From: Candidatus Pacearchaeota archaeon
Lineage (GTDB): Archaea; Nanobdellota; Nanobdellia; Pacearchaeales; GW2011-AR1
DNA: 11,363 bases
NCBI GenBank assembly: GCA_016784085.1
Contig: JADHVH010000013.1
Span: 1-11,363, forward strand
Direction of reading: 5' to 3'
In this document: positions 1 to 5,404 of the stretch, piece by piece
How the letters are laid out: the number at the start of each line of letters is the position of its first letter
Numbering within the stretch: position 1 is the stretch's first letter
Notes under the pieces: model-generated
Database searches by the model: none
Seen by the model: only the letters and a program-made list of their open reading frames with translations
Told to the model about the DNA's origin: nothing
Position numbers and translations under genes: made by a program

Positions 1-699
1 TTAGCCATTTTAATTTTTGTTTTATTAACAAAACTCAAATTAGCCCTAGTTTTGAAAATATGGTTTTTTCTAGTTGTTTGGATTGCCCTAGGCCTTTCAC
101 TTAATTCAATTATTCCGATAAATAAATTTTCTACACTTATAGCATTAATTTTAGCATTACCTTTGGTGATATCAAAAGTTTATCAAAAGAATATGATTAT
201 GCACAATGTTACAGAATTATTAATATACCCAGGAATTGCAGCTGTTTTTGTGCCAATTTTGAATATAGCTACTTTAATTGGTTTTTTAATTTTAATTTCA
301 GTTTATGATATTTGGGCTGTTTGGAAATCTGGTCTGATGCAAAAAATGGCAAAATACCAAATAAAAGAAGTTGGAATTTTCTCAGGATTTTTTATACCCT
401 ATATGTCTAAAACAATGAGAGCTAAAATAAAAAAAATGAAAAAGTCTGAATTAAAAAAGAAAAAAATAAAGGTAAATATAGCTCTTTTAGGTGGAGGAGA
501 TGTTGTTTTCCCTATAATCACTTCAGGAGTATTAATGGCTCTATGGGGCCTAGGGCCGGCTCTACTATCTATTTTAGGTGCTACTCTAGGATTATCTTAC
601 TTATTTTTCATGGGCAAGAAAAAGAAATTCTATCCTGCTATGCCATTCATAACTGCAGGAATTTTAATTTCAATGATTATTAGCTATTTTATATTCTAA
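1..699 (+). CDS. Presenilin/signal peptide peptidase-like intramembrane aspartyl protease (family A22), 5'-truncated
   Basis: The reading frame is open back to base 1 with no stop, so the true start lies outside the window; a TTG at 52 is only an internal codon. The 232 visible residues form several hydrophobic helices. Numbering from base 1, the two catalytic aspartates of A22 proteases are visible: a Tyr-Asp pair (Asp103, in SVYDIWAVWKS) and the GxGD motif (GGGD, Asp167), separated by a very Lys-rich cytosolic loop. Near the C-terminus PAMPF (from residue 212) matches the PAL motif, with Met for Leu. Known for the family: these enzymes cut substrate transmembrane helices inside the membrane. 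The archaeal members have nine helices and about 300 residues, so the first two or three helices are probably missing here. The substrate is unknown; remnant signal peptides or membrane anchors are plausible. Confidence 0.88.
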   Translation, partial: LAILIFVLLTKLKLALVLKIWFFLVVWIALGLSLNSIIPINKFSTLIALILALPLVISKVYQKNMIMHNVTELLIYPGIAAVFVPILNIATLIGFLILISVYDIWAVWKSGLMQKMAKYQIKEVGIFSGFFIPYMSKTMRAKIKKMKKSELKKKKIKVNIALLGGGDVVFPIITSGVLMALWGLGPALLSILGATLGLSYLFFMGKKKKFYPAMPFITAGILISMIISYFIF

Positions 700-755
700 A
701 TTTATTCTAAAAAGATCTTAATGTTCTCACTTATAGAAGGTAACAAAATAGTAAG

Positions 756-765
756 ATTTATAAAG
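756..765 (+). promoter_or_regulatory. TATA box for the four-gene operon
   Basis: ATTTATAAAG is a good archaeal TATA element. Its centre is about 34 bases before the ATG at 794, so transcription should start only a few bases before the gene (near-leaderless mRNA). An imperfect palindrome AGCTATAAGCT (764-774) abuts the box on its downstream side and could be an operator, possibly for the TrmB-type regulator encoded in the operon. No Shine-Dalgarno sequence is visible before 794, which fits a leaderless start. Confidence 0.55.
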
Positions 766-793
766 CTATAAGCTCATAAGTACCTACTATAAA

Positions 794-1114
794 ATGACAG
801 AAAATCAATACAAAATAGATCAAGCATCCCATAGTGGTTTACTAGTTAGAAAAACAACTAGTGGTACTTCTGCACCTATTTATAATGTGTTTGAAATTCA
901 AAGGGCTAAAAATGTTCCTATCCCAATGGATGAAAATACTGTTTATAGTGTATATAGTTTTGATGCAACTAAAAAATTATCTGCAACACAATCAATTGTG
1001 GATCATACTAATATAGGATTTTTTTCAGAATCTGAAATGATTAATTCATTAAGTAATTTATTTGGAATGAGAATTACAAAACCAAATGAATTAGAAATGG
1101 AGGTTGCAAATTAA
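794..1114 (+). CDS. Small protein of unknown function, paralogue A of a tandem pair
   Basis: First gene of the operon, 106 residues, soluble, no signal peptide or membrane helix and no Cys. I do not recognise the family. Residues 15-31 (GLLVRKTTSGTSAPIYN) and 75-89 (GFFSESEMINSLSNL) align without gaps to residues 13-29 and 75-89 of the next protein, so the two look like diverged tandem duplicates. The N-terminal segment reads as a beta hairpin with a polar turn and the C-terminal one as an amphipathic helix introduced by Ser-Glu-Ser. The start ATG lies just downstream of a TATA box, and the stop is one base from the next ATG. Location in an operon with a TrmB-family regulator suggests a regulatory or accessory role, but that is only context. 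Confidence 0.75.
   Translation: MTENQYKIDQASHSGLLVRKTTSGTSAPIYNVFEIQRAKNVPIPMDENTVYSVYSFDATKKLSATQSIVDHTNIGFFSESEMINSLSNLFGMRITKPNELEMEVAN
1099..1104 (+). promoter_or_regulatory. Shine-Dalgarno site for the second operon gene
   Basis: GGAGGT lies inside the 3' end of the first gene, 11 bases before the ATG at 1116. It rules out the in-frame TTG at 1104, which overlaps the site itself, and so fixes the start at 1116. Confidence 0.65.
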
Positions 1115-1115
1115 A

Positions 1116-1409
1116 ATGAGAACCAGTGAAAATCCAAACTTAAATATGAATGGTTTTTATGTAAAGAGAGAAACTAATGGAAGAAATAATATTATTTATC
1201 CTGTTGCTTTTTATAATAAAAAGGAATGGCTTCAACAAGCTATAGAAGATAAAAAAATTATTTTTGTTTATGGGGGAAAAGTAAATCCAGAAGAATATTC
1301 TGAGGCTTTAAATCATTTATCTAGTGAGGCTTCTAGAGGAGTTATATCTGAAAGTGATTTAATAGAAAAATTAACAAAATTAACAGAATTCACAGGAGAC
1401 CAAGAATAA
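1116..1409 (+). CDS. Small protein of unknown function, paralogue B of a tandem pair
   Basis: 97 residues from the ATG that follows the upstream stop by one base, supported by a GGAGGT site. Family not recognised. It shares with the preceding protein the pattern G-x-x-V-[RK]-[KR]-x-T-x-G near the N-terminus and G-x-x-S-E-S-[DE]-x-I-x-x-L-[ST]-x-L at residues 75-89, at nearly identical positions. The middle (residues 38-62) differs and is more charged. No membrane segment or signal peptide is seen. The pair may form a heterodimer, or two subunits with different partners; this is inference. It is co-transcribed with the TrmB-type regulator, whose ATG follows after one base. Confidence 0.78.
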   Translation: MRTSENPNLNMNGFYVKRETNGRNNIIYPVAFYNKKEWLQQAIEDKKIIFVYGGKVNPEEYSEALNHLSSEASRGVISESDLIEKLTKLTEFTGDQE

Positions 1410-1410
1410 A

Positions 1411-2196
1411 ATGTTAGTAAAAGAAGAATTAATCAACAAAATTAAGGATTATTTTGAACTCAATGTATATGAAACAAAAGTATGGTTAGCCTTGCTTGGA
1501 AAAGGAGTTGCATCTGCAGGTGAAGTTGCAGATATTTCTGGAGTTCCAAGATCAAGAACCTATGATGTTCTAGAATCTCTTGAGAAAAAAGGATTTGCAA
1601 TTGTTAAATTAGGAAAACCTGTAAAATATTTAGGAGTTAAACCAAAAATGATTCTTGAAAGATTAAAAACAAATGTTAAAAGAAATGCAGAAGAAAGAAT
1701 AGAAACTCTTTCAAATATTAAAAACACAAATGAATTTACCCAACTTGAAGAATTATATATTGGAGGTGTTGATCCTGTTAAGAGAGGAGAAATTTCTGCA
1801 GCATTAAGAGGTAGATCAAATATTTCAAATCATTTAAGTGAAGTTCTTGAAAATGCCAAAGAAAATGTTATAATTTGTACAAATGCTGAAGAAATGAAAT
1901 TCAAAATAAAATTATTCAAACAAACTTTTGATAGGTTGATGAAGGCAGGAATAAAAATTCAATTAGCTCTTTTTGGAGATGAGACTCTAATAAACAAATT
2001 ATCTGAAATACTTAAGATTAAAATAAAAAAAGTGGATATACAAGTAAAATTCTTTATTGTAGATAAAAAAGAAATTTTATTTTATTTATCACAAAAATCA
2101 AGTAGAGAAGATAATGCAATTTGGCTTAATTCTGAATTTTTTTCAGAAGCTTTTGCTGCTTTATTTGAAAAAGCGATGAAAGGAGGTAAAAAATAA
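1411..2196 (+). CDS. TrmB-family transcriptional regulator
   Basis: 261 residues. Residues 16-76 are a winged helix-turn-helix typical of TrmB (NVYETKVWLALLGKG at the start, recognition region around SGVPRSRTYDVLESLEKKG at 43-61). A helical linker follows (about 80-110). Residues 111-255 resemble the phospholipase D-like effector domain of this family, ending in the usual NSEFFSEAFAALFEKA pattern. It lacks the extra C-terminal sugar-binding domain of long TrmB proteins, so its ligand cannot be guessed. TrmB proteins repress or activate nearby genes, often sugar uptake or central carbon metabolism; no transporter or metabolic gene is adjacent here. It probably regulates its own operon, as two small unknown genes precede it and one follows, each at one-base spacing. 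Confidence 0.9.
   Translation: MLVKEELINKIKDYFELNVYETKVWLALLGKGVASAGEVADISGVPRSRTYDVLESLEKKGFAIVKLGKPVKYLGVKPKMILERLKTNVKRNAEERIETLSNIKNTNEFTQLEELYIGGVDPVKRGEISAALRGRSNISNHLSEVLENAKENVIICTNAEEMKFKIKLFKQTFDRLMKAGIKIQLALFGDETLINKLSEILKIKIKKVDIQVKFFIVDKKEILFYLSQKSSREDNAIWLNSEFFSEAFAALFEKAMKGGKK
2181..2187 (+). promoter_or_regulatory. Shine-Dalgarno site for the fourth operon gene
   Basis: AGGAGGT is embedded in the last codons of the regulator gene, 10 bases before the ATG at 2198. It is a near-perfect ribosome binding site and confirms that start. It also suggests that this small gene is translated well on the shared mRNA. Confidence 0.7.
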
Positions 2197-2197
2197 T

Positions 2198-2482
2198 ATG
2201 GCAAATTTAGTACAAGAAATTATAGATTCCTCAACAGCAACTACTGGAAAATTTAAAAAAGGACTTTTTGTGGGATTAGGATTAGGACTTTCAGGAAGGG
2301 CAGTTGATTTTAAACCATTACCATTAGTTTTACCTGCGATAGATCTTTTTAGAGGAGAAGCAAAGCCTTCAAATATCCCTGAATATGTGGGTCTTACAAC
2401 AGGAGTTGGTTTAGCTTATGCAGATAAAGCATGGGAAGTGGTTAAACCAGGTTTGGATAAAATTTATAATTGGATATTTTAA
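2198..2482 (+). CDS. Small Gly-rich hydrophobic protein of unknown function
   Basis: 94 residues, start supported by a strong AGGAGGT site. Not recognised. There are two moderately hydrophobic stretches: residues 22-34, with alternating Gly (GLFVGLGLGLSG), and about 63-75 (YVGLTTGVGLAYA). A Pro/Leu-rich segment (KPLPLVLPAIDLF) lies between them. The pattern could be a short membrane hairpin or a Gly-zipper type membrane-associated peptide; there is no signal peptide. As the last gene of the operon with the TrmB-type regulator and the paralogue pair, it may be the membrane-facing component, but this is inference. It ends two bases from the stop codon of the convergent cca gene. Confidence 0.75.
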   Translation: MANLVQEIIDSSTATTGKFKKGLFVGLGLGLSGRAVDFKPLPLVLPAIDLFRGEAKPSNIPEYVGLTTGVGLAYADKAWEVVKPGLDKIYNWIF

Positions 2483-2484
2483 TT

Positions 2485-3765
2485 TCAAACAACCTTTAAT
2501 TGAGAGATATACATCTCTCTAACCTTTTTTTTATTATTTTTTTGCCAGTCTTGTAGAAATTCTTCTAATTTAAATCTAATTTTATATTTTGCCTGAAGTT
2601 TTTTATTTTTTAAGAAAGTATTTTTATGTTTTCTTTTAAATGCCTTAAAATGTTTTTTTCGTTTTTCATGAGGCCCTTTGATTATTATTTCTTTACGTGA
2701 TTTTACAACAAAGAAACATCTTGCAGATTGAGAACCATTATAATTAAACCCCTTATTTTTTATAAAAAAATATTTAGAAACTTCAGATTCCAAATGATTG
2801 TAGAATTTTAATAATTTACTTCCAGCAATATCTCCTGCTTGTTTTTTTGTTTTTATTTCAAGTAATAAAAATTCTGATTTATTTTTTTTAGCATTTAACT
2901 TAATTTTATTTAGATTTGTTTTCTTTTTTTCAAAGGATTTTAAAGAAGGGGATTTCAAAAAAGTTTTACATGCTTTTTGAAATTTCTTAAAAGTTTCATC
3001 AGAAAGAGCTGCAGAAACATTTCTTTGTTTATATGTTGGATCAATTAATATAATTGGAGAATTTAATTTAGATTCATTTAAATCCATTAAAATAGAGGAT
3101 TTATTTTTATGTAGTTTTTCAATATCTATAACAATTTTGTCTTTAATTTTTACCATAGATTTAAGAAATTTTACAAATCCCCCATAATGATAAACCATTA
3201 ATTCTAGAGAATATCCTGAAAAACCTCCTATATATGATTCGGCCCCATAACAATTATTTGCGTAGCAAAAAGCTTTAGCTATTTTTATATCATCAAATAT
3301 TTTTTGAGATTTTACTCTTTTTTGAATATATTTAACATGAGAATAGGAAAGATCTGTGATGTTTTCAGATTCTTTGGGATTTCTAACTTTTATTACAGGA
3401 ATTAATTCTATAAAAAAATTAGAAGATCTTTGAATAACATAATAATCTCTTGAACCATGAACCACCAAAACTTTTGAAAATGATTTTAATAGTTTTCCTG
3501 TTATAATAGAAATATCTTTTTCTTGATATTTTTTATCAAACCTAATAAATAAATCAATATCATATTTATCTTTTTTAATTAAAGTATTTTTTGCAAAACT
3601 TCCTCCAATAAAAATTTCAGCATCAATTTTTTGAGATTTAATATTAGAACTAATTTTTTTCATAAATTTTTCAAGAGATTTTTCAATTTCTTCTAATTCC
3701 TCTTTAGGAGGTTGTATTTTTTGCAAAACTTCTTGGAGAATAGAATTAGTATTTTTCTTTTTCAT
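2485..3765 (-). CDS. cca: CCA-adding tRNA nucleotidyltransferase, archaeal class I
   Basis: Adds or repairs the 3'-terminal CCA of tRNA using CTP and ATP. The 426 residues run close to the roughly 440 of characterised archaeal enzymes. Visible landmarks: nucleotidyltransferase motif GGSFAKNT (54-61) with DID (Asp69, Asp71); the third carboxylate position in FFIELIP, which is Glu120 where archaeal enzymes carry Asp in VDVVP; the central-domain signature from YGAESYIGGFSGYSLELMVYHYGGF; and PTYKQRNVSAALS. The C-terminal half is very Lys-rich. The start chosen is the ATG one base after the upstream stop. An upstream in-frame TTG at 3828 would force a 62-base overlap with arvC and add an unconserved tail. 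It is last in the arvA-arvB-arvC-cca block and probably translated by coupling. Confidence 0.93.
   Translation of the reverse strand: MKKKNTNSILQEVLQKIQPPKEELEEIEKSLEKFMKKISSNIKSQKIDAEIFIGGSFAKNTLIKKDKYDIDLFIRFDKKYQEKDISIITGKLLKSFSKVLVVHGSRDYYVIQRSSNFFIELIPVIKVRNPKESENITDLSYSHVKYIQKRVKSQKIFDDIKIAKAFCYANNCYGAESYIGGFSGYSLELMVYHYGGFVKFLKSMVKIKDKIVIDIEKLHKNKSSILMDLNESKLNSPIILIDPTYKQRNVSAALSDETFKKFQKACKTFLKSPSLKSFEKKKTNLNKIKLNAKKNKSEFLLLEIKTKKQAGDIAGSKLLKFYNHLESEVSKYFFIKNKGFNYNGSQSARCFFVVKSRKEIIIKGPHEKRKKHFKAFKRKHKNTFLKNKKLQAKYKIRFKLEEFLQDWQKNNKKKVREMYISQLKVV
2502..2532 (+). terminator. Hairpin plus T-tract terminator inside the convergent gene
   Basis: GAGAGAT (2502-2508), a four-base loop and ATCTCTC (2513-2519) make a perfect 7-bp stem. 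It is followed within six bases by eight T (2525-2532) and then another seven T (2537-2543). This would end transcription of the 794-2482 operon. Because the two convergent genes are only two bases apart, the element lies within the last codons of cca on the other strand. Archaeal RNA polymerase terminates mainly on the T-tract; the hairpin is an extra. Confidence 0.7.
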
Positions 3766-3766
3766 T

Positions 3767-4168
3767 TTAATCAGAAGTTTTTTCCTGATTTTCTTTTGAT
3801 TTTTTATTAAAGGTTGAACTAATGTCAATAATATATTTTCCTTCTTCTAGTTTATAGATTAAAGGACGATCTTTTTTAAATAAATTAACAATATCTATTT
3901 CAAACTTACCTTCGCCAATTGTTCTCACAGATTCAATATCTAAAATTACTGGGGCTTCTTCATCTTTAATACCAGCCATTGCTCTAACATCTTTTTCAAC
4001 CTGCTTTTTATCTTCTTCAGGAATAACAACTGGTTTTTCTTTTATTTCTTGTAATTTTTCATCTCTAATATAAAAAAAGAAGTGACTACCACAACTAGAA
4101 CACCCTTTTATTAATTCTTCATTTGCTTCAGGTAAAATTCTTCCGCAGTGAACACATTGGTGAGCCAT
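3767..4168 (-). CDS. arvC: OapC/ArvC-type zinc-ribbon protein
   Basis: 133 residues. A zinc ribbon at the N-terminus (Cys5-x-x-Cys8 and Cys23-x-x-Cys26, in CVHCG and CSSCG) is followed by a charged linker and an acidic/hydrophobic C-terminal part (SVRTIGEGKFEIDIVNLF, then PLIYKLEEGKYIIDI). The architecture and the order after a small GTPase and a DUF2073 protein match the archaeal OapC/ArvC family. In Haloferax this family is encoded with ArvA, the small GTPase required for extracellular vesicle formation; the biochemical role of ArvC is not known to me. It has its own TATA box in the 58-base gap after arvB, and its stop is one base from the cca ATG. The annotation rests on gene order plus fold. 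Confidence 0.8.
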   Translation of the reverse strand: MAHQCVHCGRILPEANEELIKGCSSCGSHFFFYIRDEKLQEIKEKPVVIPEEDKKQVEKDVRAMAGIKDEEAPVILDIESVRTIGEGKFEIDIVNLFKKDRPLIYKLEEGKYIIDISSTFNKKSKENQEKTSD

Positions 4169-4190
4169 AATTAAAAAAGAGATAACAGAA

Positions 4191-4201
4191 TTATAAACTT
4201 T
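4191..4201 (-). promoter_or_regulatory. Internal TATA box before arvC-cca
   Basis: On the minus strand AAAGTTTATAA has its centre about 28 bases before the arvC ATG, giving a leaderless transcript. A perfect 8-bp palindrome TTCTAGAA (4206-4213) sits just upstream and could be a regulatory site. With this promoter arvC-cca could be expressed apart from arvA-arvB. Confidence 0.45.
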
Positions 4202-4226
4202 GTGATTCTAGAACAAATTTAGAAAA

Positions 4227-4649
4227 TTATTTATTTAATAATAATTCAATTTTTTTAGGATTTCTTTTAATTTCCTTTACTATTGTTGCTGGACCAATAA
4301 TTGTTATTGCACCCAGATCTCCTCCAGATAGTTTGTTAACAATATTGTTTTTCATTTTATCAATCATGCTTGATTTTTTGCCATTACTTGAGATAACTGC
4401 AAGTTCTATTCCTTTAAAATTTTTAATATGGCCAATCATTGCCATTGTATCTCCAATAAGTCTGGATTCTTCATCAGAAGTCAATCTTCCTTGCAAAATT
4501 AAAATATAATTTCCTAGAACAATATTTAAAATTTTTCTAATTCTTTGGTGACTATCTAAATTTTTAATTTCAGAATAAGGTAAAAATTGAATAGAAAACC
4601 CTTTAATTTTTCCAAGATCTTTTTTATTACTTTTCCTCTTTTTTACCAT
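4227..4649 (-). CDS. arvB: DUF2073 / OapB-ArvB-type protein
   Basis: 140 residues with a basic N-terminal tail (KKRKSNKK), then a compact alpha/beta domain: FSIQFLPYSEI, DSHQRIRKILNIVLGNYILILQGRL, SDEESRLIGDTMAMIG, GIELAVIS and a C-terminal GDLGAITIIGPATIVKEIKRNP. I recognise this as the archaeal DUF2073 family, which is found almost only beside an Era-like GTPase and a zinc-ribbon protein, and is called ArvB/OapB. The function is unknown; it is presumed to be a partner of the GTPase. No TATA box is evident in the 50-base gap to arvA, so it is probably co-transcribed with it. That gap is a short A-rich tandem repeat. Confidence 0.82.
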   Translation of the reverse strand: MVKKRKSNKKDLGKIKGFSIQFLPYSEIKNLDSHQRIRKILNIVLGNYILILQGRLTSDEESRLIGDTMAMIGHIKNFKGIELAVISSNGKKSSMIDKMKNNIVNKLSGGDLGAITIIGPATIVKEIKRNPKKIELLLNK

Positions 4650-4657
4650 TTTTTTAG

Positions 4658-4690
4658 TATGTTTTTTTACTTTTTATGTTTTTTTACTTT
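4658..4690. repeat. 17-bp tandem duplication between arvA and arvB
   Basis: TATGTTTTTTTACTTT occurs at 4658-4673 and again, identical, at 4675-4690. It fills most of the arvA-arvB spacer. It is probably replication slippage in low-complexity DNA; an effect on ribosome loading of arvB is possible but unsupported. Confidence 0.6.
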
Positions 4691-4699
4691 AATCCAAAA

Positions 4700-5347
4700 T
4701 TATTTTTTTATTTTTTTAGATAGTTTAAATATAGATTCATAAAATTCTTCAAGATTTTTCCCTTTTTTTGCACTTATGCCCACAACTTCATATTCTGGAA
4801 AAGCTGCTTCAACTTTTTTAATATTAGCTCTTTTAAGATCAATTTTATTAGCCACAATTAAAACAGGAATCTTTCTTGCAACCAAATTACCTATAATTGT
4901 TATATTAACTTGATTATATGGGTTTTTTGAAGAATCTAAAACAATAACAACAACATCCATGTCATCTAACCATTGAATACTTTCAATAATTCCTTGTGTA
5001 GCTTCTTTAGCTCTTTTTTTTGCTTCATTTTTATTTACTTTAAATTTTAAAAATTCTTCAAAATCAATTTTAGTAGCAATACCTGGAGTATCAATCATTT
5101 TGAAAACCATTTTTTTACCCTTATACTCAATTTCAACTTTTTCTTTAAATTGAACACTTCTTGTTTCATGTGGAACTTTACTAACACTACCTATTTCCTC
5201 CCCTGTAAAATCTTTACAAATTCTATTTGCTAAACTAGTTTTACCAGAATTTGGAGGGCCATAGAACCCAAGTTTTACATCCTTTTTTCCCTTAAAGATA
5301 TTATTAATAATTCTTTTGAAAAAGTTCTTAAAAATTTTTATTGCCAT
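4700..5347 (-). CDS. arvA: Small Era-like GTPase, ArvA/OapA type
   Basis: 215 residues with all G motifs intact: G1 GPPNSGKT (30-37), a candidate G2 Thr62 in PHETRSV, G3 DTPG (86-89), G4 NKID (167-170) and G5 SAK (192-194). This makes an active GTP-binding protein likely. The first 22 residues are basic and amphipathic (IKIFKNFFKRIINNIFKGKK), which could attach the GTPase to the membrane. The family is conserved in archaea next to DUF2073 and zinc-ribbon genes. The Haloferax volcanii homologue ArvA is required for extracellular vesicle production, and the same genes are also named Oap because they can lie near a replication origin. No Orc1/Cdc6 gene is in view here. It is first of the block, with a TATA box about 26 bases before the ATG (leaderless). 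Confidence 0.88.
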   Translation of the reverse strand: MAIKIFKNFFKRIINNIFKGKKDVKLGFYGPPNSGKTSLANRICKDFTGEEIGSVSKVPHETRSVQFKEKVEIEYKGKKMVFKMIDTPGIATKIDFEEFLKFKVNKNEAKKRAKEATQGIIESIQWLDDMDVVVIVLDSSKNPYNQVNITIIGNLVARKIPVLIVANKIDLKRANIKKVEAAFPEYEVVGISAKKGKNLEEFYESIFKLSKKIKK

Positions 5348-5367
5348 GTTATATTTTTGTTAATAGG

Positions 5368-5377
5368 TTTATTAAAG
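5368..5377 (-). promoter_or_regulatory. TATA box for arvA-arvB
   Basis: Minus-strand CTTTAATAAA, preceded by the purine-rich GAAAA expected of a BRE, is centred about 26 bases before the arvA ATG. Transcription would start at or next to the ATG. Confidence 0.5.
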
Positions 5378-5383
5378 TTTTCT

Positions 5384-5395
5384 GTGATAAATCAC
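5384..5395. repeat. 12-bp palindrome upstream of the arvA TATA box
   Basis: GTGATAAATCAC has 5-bp arms around a two-base centre and lies 6 bases upstream of the TATA box. The position suits an activator site or an operator. No binding protein can be assigned from the sequence. Confidence 0.4.
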
Positions 5396-5404
5396 CAATA
5401 TTCT

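Noticed and set aside
700..755. Short palindrome AAGATCTT and repeated ATTCTAAA after the protease gene
   Set aside because: Too short and too AT-rich to distinguish from chance; no T-tract follows to make a terminator.
3766..3828. TTG extension of the CCA enzyme
   Set aside because: It would overlap arvC by 62 bases; the ATG one base after the arvC stop fits the junction style and the family start better.
5384..5395. Palindrome as a terminator of the PKD surface gene
   Set aside because: On the minus strand it is followed by A-rich sequence and not by a T-tract, and the stem is only five pairs; a promoter-side site is more likely.
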